A stretch of 64,000 bases of DNA from Chondrinema litorale (GTDB lineage Bacteria; Bacteroidota; Bacteroidia; Cytophagales; Flammeovirgaceae). The DNA is taken from NCBI RefSeq assembly GCF_026250525.1, contig NZ_CP111065.1:1-64000 (forward strand), read 5' to 3'. Positions 1 to 9,320 of the stretch are shown here, one piece after another. The translations under genes were made by a program, and so were the position numbers. Below the pieces are notes generated by a model that was not told where the DNA came from, did not search any database, and saw only the letters and a program-made list of their open reading frames with translations. Numbering within the stretch: the first letter of the stretch is position 1; the number at the start of each line of letters is the position of its first letter.

Positions 1-39
1 GCATTCTTTGCAGAGTACAAAAAACTTGAACCTGCATAA
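1..39 (+). CDS. 3' end of an unidentified gene
   Basis: Reading from base 1 in frame gives AFFAEYKKLEPA followed by a TAA stop, so this is probably the C-terminal tail of a gene that begins outside the window. It is too short to identify. The gene at 67-888 is convergent with it, leaving only 27 bases between the two stop codons. Confidence 0.35.
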   Translation, partial: AFFAEYKKLEPA

Positions 40-66
40 AAATGCTTTATTTCACCTCCTAACATC

Positions 67-888
67 CTAATTTTCCATCCTGTTTAAACACCAGTGATAA
101 GCTTTTTGATTGTAATTGTAGGCTGTATTTAACATACTGCCAAATACATTTTTATTTGATAATTTATGCGTTGTATAGTGTGTTATTCCATTAAATAAGC
201 CAAACAAATTGCCCCCTAGCTCTTCACTCTCTCTTTGTATTGAGCTTTCTATTTCTCTTATGATATTCTTACTACGTGTGGATAAACCTTTATCTGTTAT
301 ACTTTCTATCTCCAATAAATTACATATTAGCCTATCACTGTCCTTACCGCATACTTTTACTAAACTCATCTTTTCTGCGTTTTCGTAAACATTTTCTAGA
401 TGTTTAAAATATCCTCGCGTTGTTCTGGATATCCCCTTTATCTTACTTTCTTGGTTGCGGCTGTGGCGAATTGTATTTTGTCTATGTCTTGAACCAAACA
501 TATTACTACACCTATAAATTTGATTACACATTCCCGTGAATAACGCTGTAGTTGTATCATGAGAATTACCTATAATTAAATAATCTTTTGTCTGTAAACC
601 TCCAAAGTTTCTTGGCTCTTCATTCTCTAAGTATGCCATTACTTTTGATCCGTTATTATAGGTTGCATAACCTCCTATTTTAAAACAGGTATCTTTTGTA
701 AAACTATCAGCAAGTTCCATTAATTTTTCATTTTTAGTAGGTATATAACTACTTTTTGTAATTGATATACAATTACCCTTTTCATTATTTACTAGCTCTT
801 TAAAACCTTTAATTTGCTTTCCATTCGCATTATAAATTGGACGTTCTTCCACATCCCAAGATATAGTTTTATCTAGTGTTAAGTTCAT
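67..888 (-). CDS. DUF932 (phage/plasmid-like) family protein
   Basis: About 273 residues from the ATG at 888; a longer frame to 954 exists but the MNLTLDKTISWDVEERPIY start fits the family better. The N-terminal 'W.VE..P' stretch, the central 'LIIGNSHDTTTALFTGM' strand and the later KH.ENVYENAEKM helix resemble DUF932 proteins, which are common on plasmids and phages and have no settled biochemical role. No membrane segment or signal peptide is seen. It is convergent with the partial gene at the window start and has no obvious operon partner. The family call rests on recognition of pattern only. Confidence 0.6.
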   Translation of the reverse strand: MNLTLDKTISWDVEERPIYNANGKQIKGFKELVNNEKGNCISITKSSYIPTKNEKLMELADSFTKDTCFKIGGYATYNNGSKVMAYLENEEPRNFGGLQTKDYLIIGNSHDTTTALFTGMCNQIYRCSNMFGSRHRQNTIRHSRNQESKIKGISRTTRGYFKHLENVYENAEKMSLVKVCGKDSDRLICNLLEIESITDKGLSTRSKNIIREIESSIQRESEELGGNLFGLFNGITHYTTHKLSNKNVFGSMLNTAYNYNQKAYHWCLNRMEN

Positions 889-1031
889 TACAATAAATTT
901 TAAAGTGAGAATATATAGTGCTATTTGCGATCTGTACAAGTTAGTACAGGGCAATCATTAATATAAAATTCGGATTTTGAATAAATATTAAACTCAAAAT
1001 TGTTTATTATTTAAATTAAGTATTTGGATTT

Positions 1032-1463
1032 CTATACTAATATTGTGAGACTTATTAGTATATAAATATACAAGTGGAGACTATTTTTGATAGTATATTT
1101 CTTATTATCTACTACAATAAATAGGCGTTTAAAATTATATTCTAAAAAAGGATTATTGACTTTTATTAATCCTATATAATGATTTTTATTCTTTTTTAGC
1201 TTGATATTTACTTTCCCTAATTGAGCGTATGTGCTTTCTAATTCTAGAGAATCTTTTTTTAGAAATACGTCAATTTTTAACTCTTTACTTTCCTTATTCA
1301 TACTTATTTTACAATACTTTATTAAGGAATCTTTTTCAAAATGGAAAGATAGAGATTTTAATATCTTTTCTTTTTTGTGAAAATAATTTGCCTTTAAGAT
1401 ACTACTAAATCCAAAAATAAGCAGTACCATAATTAAGAATTGCGACTTTTTATTTGTTAGCAT
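1032..1463 (-). CDS. hypothetical protein with N-terminal membrane anchor or signal
   Basis: 143 residues that I do not recognise. Residues about 8-26 (FLIMVLLIFGFSSILKANY) form one hydrophobic segment that could be a signal peptide or anchor, followed by a lysine-rich body with alternating beta-like segments and a second hydrophobic stretch at the very C-terminus (HLYIYILISLTILV). The ATG at 1463 lies 7 bases after a copy of the CACTATAAAGTTG motif shared with conjugation genes of this window, which suggests that it belongs to the plasmid backbone and supports this start. Confidence 0.55.
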   Translation of the reverse strand: MLTNKKSQFLIMVLLIFGFSSILKANYFHKKEKILKSLSFHFEKDSLIKYCKISMNKESKELKIDVFLKKDSLELESTYAQLGKVNIKLKKNKNHYIGLIKVNNPFLEYNFKRLFIVVDNKKYTIKNSLHLYIYILISLTILV

Positions 1464-1470
1464 TTTTTTA

Positions 1471-1483
1471 CAACTTTATAGTG
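1471..1483 (-). promoter_or_regulatory. plasmid leader motif, copy 1
   Basis: On the minus strand the sequence reads CACTATAAAGTTG, then TAAAAAA and the ATG of the 143-residue protein at 1463. TAAAGTTG is one base away from the Bacteroidetes -7 box TAnnTTTG. Confidence 0.5.
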
Positions 1484-1744
1484 ATTTTTAATATTTGTAT
1501 ATTATAAATATAATATTTTATTGTTAAATATCAAACTATATTAGTTTATTTTTATAAACTTTTTTAGTTGTTTTTTATGACTGTTTTCGCTATATTTAAA
1601 CTGTTATTTAGAGGTGAAAAAATTATAATAGTATGGATTAAATATATTTTTTAATATAAAATCAGATAACTGAAATCTTATGATTTTGGCATTAGTAAAT
1701 TATGCCTTAACTCAACTGTGCCCAAATTTAAAAATTGTACATGT

Positions 1745-1805
1745 CCAGATTTTGAGCATTCTGGCACATAGCAAGCAGAAACGTTGCTAAAGCTACGTAT
1801 GTGCC
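1745..1805. ncRNA. structured intergenic element (nested stem-loops), possible oriT or RNA
   Basis: GGCACATA (1763-1770) pairs perfectly with TATGTGCC (1798-1805). Inside it TAGCAA (1769-1774) pairs with TTGCTA (1784-1789). A competing stem CCAGA (1745-1749)/TCTGG (1760-1764) overlaps the outer arm, so two folds are possible. The position is about 120 bases upstream of a BfmA/BtgA-like mobilization gene. Whether it works as DNA (oriT, nic region) or as RNA cannot be decided from the sequence. Confidence 0.4.
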
Positions 1806-1838
1806 ATTACAAGTCATATGAGAGGGGTTTTATAACTC

Positions 1839-1864
1839 TATTTTTCTACTCTAGTAGAAAAATA
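1839..1864. promoter_or_regulatory. perfect 12-bp inverted repeat, probable operator
   Basis: TATTTTTCTACT (1839-1850) and AGTAGAAAAATA (1853-1864) are exact reverse complements separated by CT. The half AGTAGAAAAATA recurs twice upstream of the relaxase gene (20913-20924 and 20968-20979), linking the two mobilization genes to one regulator or nicking complex. Confidence 0.55.
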
Positions 1865-1889
1865 TTGATTATATTGCCTTTAATAAATT

Positions 1890-1908
1890 TATAAGTTGTT
1901 TTTATTAC
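1890..1908 (+). promoter_or_regulatory. plasmid leader motif, copy 2
   Basis: TATAAGTTGTTTTTATTA followed by CTATATCAAG, about 16 bases before the ATG at 1924. It is one A shorter in the core than the other copies, but the downstream ATATCAAG also occurs at the copies near 31680 and (as ATCATCAAG) 43815. Confidence 0.45.
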
Positions 1909-1923
1909 TATATCAAGTGGAAT

Positions 1924-2508
1924 ATGAATCTTAATAATCTCTCAAAAGAGGTTACTAATACCTCTAAGCAATTGTGTACAATTAAAGTTGATAACACAAC
2001 ACATAACAAGTTAAAAAAGCTAAAAGGAAGATATACATATCAGGAATATATTAAAATAGTAGCTGACTATTTTGAAAAAACTGGTATTGATCCTGATAGT
2101 GGAGAAGCAGATATAAAAACTATTGTTAAATCTCTCATAAAGGAAACCAATAGAGTAATCAAAGTTCTAAGAGGAAAGGAAAGAGAAGAGCTGAAAAAGT
2201 TTGATGAAATACTAGATGCTCTCACAATGACTATTTATAAAATGAATAGCTCACACTTACCAGCATCTCAAGAAAAAAACACCTCGCCAATTTCACTAAA
2301 AAATCCAGTATCTAATAATTCAATTGAAGAAATTAGGAGGGATATAAAAAAGATATATAACACCCTTAATACAAAAGAAAGATGTATTAATCTATTTCAA
2401 GAATATTTAAAAAAACAAGATTGGAATAAGAGTACATTTGGTGGTAAATATGTTGAAGACCCTACAGAATTGAATGAAGAGTTTTTGAATAAATTTCATA
2501 ATTTATAA
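1924..2508 (+). CDS. BfmA/BtgA-like mobilization protein (probable ribbon-helix-helix)
   Basis: 194 residues. The N-terminal part 'IKVDNTTHNKLKKLKGRYTY' followed by 'EYIKIVADYFEKTGIDP' matches the layout of the BfmA/BtgA family of Bacteroides mobilization proteins: a ribbon-helix-helix-like DNA-binding start, then 'YFEKTGIDP', then a charged helix 'VIKVLRGKEREELKKFDEIL'. Such proteins bind oriT as relaxase accessory factors. The relaxase candidate lies far away at 21095, but both genes have AGTAGAAAAATA boxes upstream. The C-terminal third is low-complexity and unassigned. The family is a judgement from motif layout. Confidence 0.5.
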   Translation: MNLNNLSKEVTNTSKQLCTIKVDNTTHNKLKKLKGRYTYQEYIKIVADYFEKTGIDPDSGEADIKTIVKSLIKETNRVIKVLRGKEREELKKFDEILDALTMTIYKMNSSHLPASQEKNTSPISLKNPVSNNSIEEIRRDIKKIYNTLNTKERCINLFQEYLKKQDWNKSTFGGKYVEDPTELNEEFLNKFHNL

Positions 2509-2545
2509 TCAAACTATTTCAATTTATACTAGTAAATAGGTTTTG

Positions 2546-2675
2546 ACAATATAATATTGTTTGCTAACTATGAAGATTAATTATATATCTAAAAATATAT
2601 AATTAATACTTGTTTTAATTTTGTTTCAATTAGCTATCGCAAATTTTGACAATAATCTTTCATTAGATTATTGTC
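2546..2675. promoter_or_regulatory. two inverted repeats between mobilization gene and GNAT operon
   Basis: ACAATATAATATTGT at 2546-2560 has perfect 7-bp arms, and GACAATAAT (2648-2656)/ATTATTGTC (2667-2675) has perfect 9-bp arms around a 10-base loop. The shared ACAATA..TATTGT halves suggest operators for one regulator. The second, just before the ATG at 2687, could also act as a terminator for the upstream gene. Confidence 0.45.
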
Positions 2676-2686
2676 TATACTTTTTT

Positions 2687-3763
2687 ATGCTCAATAATTT
2701 AAACTTCATAACTATAACTAAAAAAGCCTCTAATGAGGTGGTTGATATCTTGACTGAGAATGTAATTGGTACACCAAATAAAGGTATGGTGTATCAACAA
2801 ATGACAACCAAACAAAAGATTCAAAAAATACCAAATCCATTTTTTGTTTCTTTAAAAAAAGGTAATAAAGTTATTGGTACTTGTTGCTTCTGTAAAAGAG
2901 AAAGTTCCAGTAACCTAAAACCATTGATCTCATTCTATATTCGATATTTTACAATTAGAAATCAGTATAGAATAAAAGCCTACACAAAACCTCATAAGAA
3001 AAGTAAAAACATTTTAAAAGAAGAAATCCAAGCCATATTGGATGGCGATTTTTTTGAATTAGATCTTTCATCTAAATTTTTTCACTATGCATATGTGGAT
3101 ACTCTAAATAGAAGATCAGCTCAACTATGTGAAGAATTTGGGTTTTCAAAAACACATGACTTTAGCACTTTATTTTTTAGCCGATTAGAGCCCAAAAGAG
3201 ATCACCAAGTTAGAAGACTTAGTGAAAGTGAAAAGCCAGAAATGAGAAACTTACTTTTAAAGTATTACCAAAACTATAGTATGTTCAGTTTTGATAACCT
3301 GTTAAATGATAAGGATTACTTTGTTATTGAAGACTCTGAGCATGGTATAGTGGCTGGCGTTGAAGCTAAAATTGATTACTGGAAAATAATAGAAATACCA
3401 GGCATTATGGGAACACTAACATTCAGTATATTACCATATATCCCTTACTTGAATAGACTATTCAATAGAGACTACAGATTTATTAAACTGGAAGGTATCT
3501 ATGTCAAATCGGGTTTTGAGCATTTACTTGAAAAACTCTTCTCTTCAGTGTTAAAGATAAATAGTATCAATACAGCTATGACATGGGCAGATTGTAGCTC
3601 TCCTCTTTATAAAACACTAAAATCTATTGATCTAGGCATATTAAGCAAACTAAAAAAAGAAGTTAATGCTCAAGTCATATGTAAGTTTAAAAATGTTGAG
3701 AGCGGCGAAATAGAAAGAATTAGAGAACAACATGCATATGTATCTGGTACAGACTTAACGTAA
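2687..3763 (+). CDS. GNAT-like acetyltransferase family protein
   Basis: About 358 residues from the ATG at 2687; the longer frame starts at a TTG at 2621 and would run through an inverted repeat, so I prefer the ATG. The segment 'VDTLNRRSAQLCEEFGFSKTHDF' near the middle is a typical GNAT motif (N..S..L.E.FGF). The second half contains another alpha/beta region and may be a second, degenerate GNAT domain. No substrate can be proposed. The next gene, a hybrid sensor kinase, starts 8 bases after the stop, so the two are almost certainly co-transcribed and this may be an input or output partner of that signalling protein. Confidence 0.55.
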   Translation: MLNNLNFITITKKASNEVVDILTENVIGTPNKGMVYQQMTTKQKIQKIPNPFFVSLKKGNKVIGTCCFCKRESSSNLKPLISFYIRYFTIRNQYRIKAYTKPHKKSKNILKEEIQAILDGDFFELDLSSKFFHYAYVDTLNRRSAQLCEEFGFSKTHDFSTLFFSRLEPKRDHQVRRLSESEKPEMRNLLLKYYQNYSMFSFDNLLNDKDYFVIEDSEHGIVAGVEAKIDYWKIIEIPGIMGTLTFSILPYIPYLNRLFNRDYRFIKLEGIYVKSGFEHLLEKLFSSVLKINSINTAMTWADCSSPLYKTLKSIDLGILSKLKKEVNAQVICKFKNVESGEIERIREQHAYVSGTDLT

Positions 3764-3771
3764 TTGGTTCT

Positions 3772-6024
3772 ATGAAAACTTTATTAGAAAATTCTAAGAA
3801 GCAATTATTAGCTCCTTCAGCACAGGTTAAAAGGAAAATAATAATTCTTCTTAATATCACTTATGTCATTCTTACTATTTCATTTTTATCATCTGAGAAG
3901 ATTACATCAGGATACTTTGTTCCAATAAATGAATTATACATAGTGTATTTTTTAGCTATTGTATTAAATACTTTTTCAGCTCTATATAACATAAAAGTTA
4001 TACTTTTTAAGCTTGGAAAGACCTCAATAAATTCTTGGATTTGGGAAGTAACTATAAAGCAAAATGAAATTTTTTATGAAAAGCTTTTTGCTACTTTAAG
4101 CATTGGCTCTGTTATGCTTATGAGCGCCTGTAACATGCTAGGTATTGGAAATCCTAGTAATGATGCAATACTCACAGACTTTGCACTTGGACATTCTCTA
4201 ATTTTAGTAGCTGTATTAGTTATAAATAGGAAGGGTGCTTTAATCTGGTTCCTAATTGTTTTTCTTTTACTAATATACGATACATCACGATTAGGGTGGG
4301 ATTATCAATATCATTACATGACTCCGAGTGAAGTAGAAAGTTATGAAGCAGCATTAAAAAATCAAGAAGATTGGGCGGTCAAAAGGAAAGAAGAATTAAA
4401 AGCCAATGGTTTAAACTCACCAAAAGTAACTCGCTATTTTAATACTTGGGCAATATTCATAATTGTATCTTTCATGATTGCCTATTCATTTTATGGAATT
4501 ACATCAAACATTTTAAAAGTGATTCCAGATGTCATAAAAAATATTGAACAAGCAATTCAAAACAGTGTAAAAGTTGATTATGAATTAAAGCAAAATGAAG
4601 CTAGTATAAATGCTTTTATCAACCTTTCTCATGAATTTAAAACTCCTCTAACTTTAATTAGAAACTACTTAGATGAACTCTATATAAAACATGGCAGAAG
4701 TGATGAGCTAGATGCTATTAATATTTCTGTCAATAAGATATTAAGAGATGTTGTTAACTTCTTTGATCATCATAGAATTAGTAAGGGAATTAAATTTTAT
4801 AACCATGATCAAATTGTTGACTTTAGCGAAATACTTATGCAAACAATAATTGCATATAAACCTATTGCTAAAAAGAAAGATATAAGTTTAAACCTGAATA
4901 TAAAGGATAATAATTTTGTTAAAGCTGATTCTAGTGCGCTTAGCCGAATTATCAACAACTTGATTGATAATTCTATCAAATACAGTGTAAGTGGCGATAA
5001 AATAGATATAAATCTAAATTCTGAAAATGACTTTATAATATTTTCTGTGCAAGACAATGGTATTGGAATTCCAGAGGAAAAACTAGAAGCTATCTTTCAA
5101 CCTTATTATCAAATATCATCAAAGAAAAATGCCATTGATGGAATGGGATTAGGCCTTCCAATGATACAAAGTATTATTGAAGAACTTGGTGGAGAATTAA
5201 AAGTCATCAGTGAAGAAAATAAAGGATCAACATTTACTGTAAAATTATTAAAACAATCTGATTCTAAAGGAGACAAACTAGAAAGATATCAAAATTATAA
5301 CATTGCGCTACAAGAATATTTGCCAACAAAAAATGATAAACCTAAAGATATAATTCATGACACAAACAAACCATTTATAATGATTGTTGAAGACAATTAT
5401 GAAATGTCTGTTTTCCTAAGCAATACATTAAAAGATAATTACAATCTCTATATAGCCAATAATGGCTCTGATGCTTTTGATAAGTTACAAAAAGGAATAC
5501 ATGTGGATTTAATTATTTCTGATATTATGATGCCTAAAATGGATGGATATGATTTTAGGAAAAAAGTTTTGATAAGTAACTACAACCATATTCCTTTTAT
5601 GTTTTTAACAGCTAAAAGTAAAGAAATTAATGATAGTGATGTTGACTTGGAAGAAGTTTATTATATATCAAAACCTTTCCGCAAAGATGATTTACAAAGA
5701 AAAATTAAAACAATACTTTCTGTTTTAAGGAAACAAAGAATAGCAATAGTTAACAATGCATATATTTCTTTAAATAAAAATAACAATCATATAGAACATT
5801 CAAATGAACTCCTTGATGATGAGGTTATACTAAATTGTAAAAGGTTTGAATTGACTCCTAAAGAAACTGAAATAGCAAGAGCAATTATTGAAGGATTAAC
5901 GTATCAAGAAATAAGCGATAACATGAATGTATCTTTAGCTACAATAAAAAAGCATGTACAGAATACATTTAAGAAAGTTGATGTCAGAAATAAAGTAGGA
6001 CTTATAAAGAAATTACAAGCATAA
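3772..6024 (+). CDS. hybrid sensor histidine kinase/response regulator with LuxR-type HTH
   Basis: 750 residues. The N-terminal third has about six membrane segments. A HisKA motif NLSHEFKTPLTL carries the phospho-acceptor His287. ATP-binding motifs follow: INNLIDNSIKYS (N box), DNGIGIPEE (G1) and GMGLGL (G2). A receiver domain has SDIMMPKMDG with phospho-acceptor Asp584. The last about 60 residues (LTPKETEIARAIIEGLTYQEI to the end) form a LuxR/GerE helix-turn-helix. Kinase, receiver and DNA-binding output are therefore in one membrane protein, a one-polypeptide two-component system. It follows the GNAT-like gene by 8 bases. An IS481 insertion lies 44 bases downstream and did not damage it. 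Confidence 0.9.
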   Translation: MKTLLENSKKQLLAPSAQVKRKIIILLNITYVILTISFLSSEKITSGYFVPINELYIVYFLAIVLNTFSALYNIKVILFKLGKTSINSWIWEVTIKQNEIFYEKLFATLSIGSVMLMSACNMLGIGNPSNDAILTDFALGHSLILVAVLVINRKGALIWFLIVFLLLIYDTSRLGWDYQYHYMTPSEVESYEAALKNQEDWAVKRKEELKANGLNSPKVTRYFNTWAIFIIVSFMIAYSFYGITSNILKVIPDVIKNIEQAIQNSVKVDYELKQNEASINAFINLSHEFKTPLTLIRNYLDELYIKHGRSDELDAINISVNKILRDVVNFFDHHRISKGIKFYNHDQIVDFSEILMQTIIAYKPIAKKKDISLNLNIKDNNFVKADSSALSRIINNLIDNSIKYSVSGDKIDINLNSENDFIIFSVQDNGIGIPEEKLEAIFQPYYQISSKKNAIDGMGLGLPMIQSIIEELGGELKVISEENKGSTFTVKLLKQSDSKGDKLERYQNYNIALQEYLPTKNDKPKDIIHDTNKPFIMIVEDNYEMSVFLSNTLKDNYNLYIANNGSDAFDKLQKGIHVDLIISDIMMPKMDGYDFRKKVLISNYNHIPFMFLTAKSKEINDSDVDLEEVYYISKPFRKDDLQRKIKTILSVLRKQRIAIVNNAYISLNKNNNHIEHSNELLDDEVILNCKRFELTPKETEIARAIIEGLTYQEISDNMNVSLATIKKHVQNTFKKVDVRNKVGLIKKLQA

Positions 6025-6068
6025 AAAAATGGATATAAGATGATTATTTAGTCTCGGAAGTCTTAATT

Positions 6069-7353
6069 TGAAGTAGTCACGATGAAATCTGACAGTTTGG
6101 TTAAATTAAAGTGCGAACTTTTTTATAATCAAATTCAAATACATCATGACTACAAATGACAAGTTAATCAAAACAAAGCTAGGATTATTGAACTTAGCAG
6201 TACAATTACGGAACGTTTCCCAAGCTTGCCGAACAATTGGTTATTCCCGAGATAGTTATTATAGAATCAAAGAACTATATGAAACAGGTGGAGAAGCAGC
6301 ACTACAAGAAGTATCCAAGCGTAAGCCGAACCATAAGAACCGAGTAGATCCTTACATTGAAGAACAGGTCGTAGCGATTGCGTATGAATATCCAGCCTAT
6401 GGTCAGGTACGTGCGAGTAATGAATTGGCTAAAAAAGGGATAACCGTTTCTGCAGGAGGTATTCGTAGCATTTGGTTGCGGAATGATTTGGAATCTTTTA
6501 AAAAGCGTTTGAAATCCTTGGAAGCTAAGGTAGCCAAAGAAGGCGGTATATTGACCGAAGCGCAGTTACAGGCATTGGAAAAAGCAAGGGAAGAAAAAGT
6601 AGCCAAAGGTGAAATCGAAACTCAGCATCCAGGTTATTTAGGCAGTCAAGACACCTACTATGTGGGCAATGTAAAAGGAGTAGGTCGTATATATCAACAG
6701 ACCTATATCGATACTTACTGCAAGGTGGCGCAGGCAAAGTTATATTCCAATAAAGATGCCCTTACCGCAGCAGATTTACTCAACGACAAAGTGTTACCTA
6801 TGTATGAGGAACAGGATGTAAGGCTGTTACGTATTTTGACAGACAGGGGAACGGAATACTGTGGTAAAATTGAAAAACATCCCTATCAACTTTATCTCGA
6901 CCTTGAGGATATCGACCATACAAGGACAAAGGCCAAATCACCACAAACCAATGGAATCTGTGAGAGGTTTCATAGGACTATCCAAGATGAATTCTATGCA
7001 GTAGTATTCCGAAAAAAAATATTTCGGTCAATATATGAATTACAGATAGAACTGGATGCTTGGTTGGAGTGGTACAATAGACAAAGAACCCATTCAGGAA
7101 AACATTGCAATGGCAAGACCCCGTGGGATACTTTTATGGAATCCAAACATTTGGCTTTGGAAAAACAATTGGATCGATTACCTTGGCGTGAGGATAAAGA
7201 CCGCTCCTCTGGCAATCCCCTCTTGAGCAGTAAACCGGAGGGGTTGGTAGAGGAAAGGGATTTGGGAAGTAGAGACCTAGAAGGTGAAATCAATCTGACA
7301 GACAAAAATCAATTATAAGACCATGACTGTCAGATTAAGTCTTGACTATTACA
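6069..7353 (+). mobile_element. IS481-family insertion sequence, complete, with 7-bp target duplication
   Basis: The ends are imperfect inverted repeats of roughly 28 bp. The left end begins TGAAGTAGTCACGATG and the right end (reverse complement) TGTAATAGTCAAGACT, both continuing into AATCTGACAGT. CTTAATT occurs directly outside both ends (6062-6068 and 7354-7360), a perfect 7-bp target duplication. One intact transposase gene fills the element. Insertion removed the last five codons of a minus-strand gene (see 7330-7746). Confidence 0.9.
6146..7318 (+). CDS. IS481-family transposase
   Basis: 390 residues and intact. An N-terminal helix-turn-helix (ACRTIGYSRDSYYRIKELY) is followed by a second HTH-like region and an rve integrase core. 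Acidic DDE residues are visible in QQTYIDTYCKVA, ILTDRGTEYCG and NGICERFHRTI. The C-terminal tail after TPWDTFMESK is charged and probably not catalytic. It is the only transposase in this window without a 14-nt hairpin insertion, and its base composition is richer in G and C than the flanking plasmid genes, as expected for a recent arrival. Confidence 0.93.
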   Translation: MTTNDKLIKTKLGLLNLAVQLRNVSQACRTIGYSRDSYYRIKELYETGGEAALQEVSKRKPNHKNRVDPYIEEQVVAIAYEYPAYGQVRASNELAKKGITVSAGGIRSIWLRNDLESFKKRLKSLEAKVAKEGGILTEAQLQALEKAREEKVAKGEIETQHPGYLGSQDTYYVGNVKGVGRIYQQTYIDTYCKVAQAKLYSNKDALTAADLLNDKVLPMYEEQDVRLLRILTDRGTEYCGKIEKHPYQLYLDLEDIDHTRTKAKSPQTNGICERFHRTIQDEFYAVVFRKKIFRSIYELQIELDAWLEWYNRQRTHSGKHCNGKTPWDTFMESKHLALEKQLDRLPWREDKDRSSGNPLLSSKPEGLVEERDLGSRDLEGEINLTDKNQL

Positions 7354-7746
7354 CTTAATTATAATGTCTGTTCCACCAAAACGGAGAGATTTATTTTTAC
7401 CAATCTTACGATTGATTTGATTTTTAAGCTGCTCTTTTAATTCTTCATCAATCTGATCATGATTATCATCCAAATAATCGGATATTTCTCTTGCCTTTTG
7501 ATCAACTTCTTCAGATGTATTAGCTGACATAACTGTTGTAGCTCCTAATAAATCAATAAGAGTTAATGAAGATTTTGATTTGATTTTACTTGTTAAAAAC
7601 CAATTTCTGGCAATTTCTAGCATTAATCCAACTATTGAAATTAAAACTACATTTAAAAGTTTTCCTGTATGTACAAATTCTTTTGAAGGATCAACTAAAA
7701 TATTGTAAATTATCACACCAACAGTCAAACAAACTGTAATTCCCAC
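7330..7746 (-). pseudogene. small membrane protein gene cut at both ends by insertion sequences
   Basis: The readable frame encodes two hydrophobic segments (TVCLTVGVIIYNIL and VVLISIVGLMLEIARNWFL) and a charged helical tail. At its 3' end the native sequence stops at the IS481 boundary after IIIK; the last residues CNSQDLI and the stop come from the IS. Joining the flanks across the 7-bp duplication restores IIIKTSETK and a stop at 6044-6046. At its 5' side the frame has no ATG, only a GTG at 7746, and runs back (TFTGIITVGITV) into the left end of an ISL3 element at 7770, where a stop appears. The true N-terminus is therefore lost. Function unknown. Confidence 0.65.
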
Positions 7747-7769
7747 TGTGATTATTCCGGTGAATGTGG

Positions 7770-9320
7770 TTCATCGTCATTTTTGGTGGTAAATTAAAAA
7801 TCTGAATTTCTGGTAGATTTAACAATAAAAAGATGAACCTACTAGAATCCTTACTACCAAAAGTTCCTGCAATACAATTTGAAAAATTCACAATAGATAC
7901 TGAAGGAAAATATCCTGTGTTGGCAATTGATATTTTACGAACAGCTACTACAGTAGCATGTCCGCATTGTGGGAAAAACAGTCATTATATTCATAGCTAC
8001 TATTGCAGAACAGTACAGGATTTATCTATATGCAACTTTCATTTAAAATTAAATTTGGGTGTCAGAAAATACTATTGTCAAAATCCTGCATGCAGGTTTA
8101 AAATTTTTTGTGAACGACTGGGACCTGAAATACAAGTATATCAACGTAAAACCAATCGGGTAAAACTAGAAATGCAAGCCATAGCTCTTAAAATAGGCGC
8201 TAATCCAGCCTCTCAGTTATGTCAAAAATTATTTTTGAATGTAAGTAGTAGTACTTTGCTAAGACTGATGCACAGTAAAAAACTTCAAAAATTCTCTACA
8301 CCAAGAGTTTTAGGTGTTGATGATTGGGCATTTAGAAAAGGAGATAATTATGGGACAATTTTAGTTGATCTTGAAAAAAACAAACCAATAGATTTGCTGC
8401 CTGATAGAACCTCAGAAACTTTAAAAAATTGGTTAGAAGCTCACCCTGGAATTGAAATTATTAGCAGAGATCGTTCAGGAGCCTATGCAGAAGCTGCCAA
8501 ACAAGGCGCACCAGATGCTTTACAAGTTGCAGATCGACGGGTCTCGCAGACTGGCATTTACTGAAAAATTTAAAAGAATGTTTGCAGAAATTATTAGAGA
8601 AACATAATTCTGATTTACGAAAGGCATCTTGGTCATTGGAAAAAGAGGAAAGACAAAAAATACTACAAGCTGAAGAGGAAAAATTGCTTCAACAATCCCA
8701 ACAAAAGAAACCCTCTCAACCAAGTAGATACGCACTCATATTTAAAGAAGTAAAGACTTTGTTTTCTCAAGGAATGGGAAAAAAGACTATTGCTAAAAAG
8801 CTGTCTATCAGCAAGAATACTGTTAAAAGATATTTGCAATTTGAAGAGTATCCTGAAAAAAGCTTACCTACAGTTAAATCAAACTCTGCTCGGAACTATT
8901 ATAATGAACTTAAATATCATTGGAGCTGTGGAGAAAAAAGTCCAACAAAGCTATGGAAGTTATTAGTTGAACAAGGTATTCAAGTTACCTATCGAAGTGT
9001 TCATTCAATAGTGAATCAGTTTGGCGAAAAAGAAAAGAAGTCAGCCAAAACGGTTGTAATAAATTGGAGTTCAAGGAAGGTAAGTAGATTATTGTTAAGT
9101 TATCAAAAGGAAATGAAAGCCAAAGAATACAAATACATTAAAGCCTTATGCCAAATTCAACCAAACATACAACTAGCAAGGAGCTTATCAATCCAATTCA
9201 GAAACATACTTGCTAAAAGAAAAGGTGAGTTACTTTTAAAATGGATTGATGCATGTAAGCAAAGTGACATAGCAATCATGAAAAGATTTGGAAAGTCTAT
9301 AAATAGGTATCCACCTCACC
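7770..9320 (+). mobile_element. ISL3-family insertion sequence, right end missing
   Basis: The left end begins GGTTCATCGTCATTTTTGGT at 7770, which has the look of ISL3-family termini (GG.TC...GTCA...TT). The transposase follows. Coding similarity ends near 9306 after FGKSINR, before the conserved C-terminal 'SNG..EG..NR.K..KRQMYGR' block expected in this family, and IS66 sequence follows. The right terminus and target duplication cannot be found, so the element is truncated, probably by IS66-associated rearrangement. The exact 3' boundary is uncertain by about 20 bases. Confidence 0.7.

Larger units (their letters stand above)
1464..1923. other. 460-base intergenic control region between divergent genes
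   Basis: No gene is visible. The stretch holds two copies of the plasmid leader motif facing outward (minus strand at 1471-1483, plus strand at about 1890-1908), a strongly structured segment at 1745-1805 and a perfect 12-bp inverted repeat at 1839-1864. It lies just upstream of a mobilization-type gene, so it is a reasonable place to look for an origin of transfer. That role is inference. Confidence 0.5.

Noticed and set aside
4809..5057. Minus-strand open frame inside the sensor kinase gene
   Set aside because: It is the antisense shadow of conserved kinase motifs and has no independent support.
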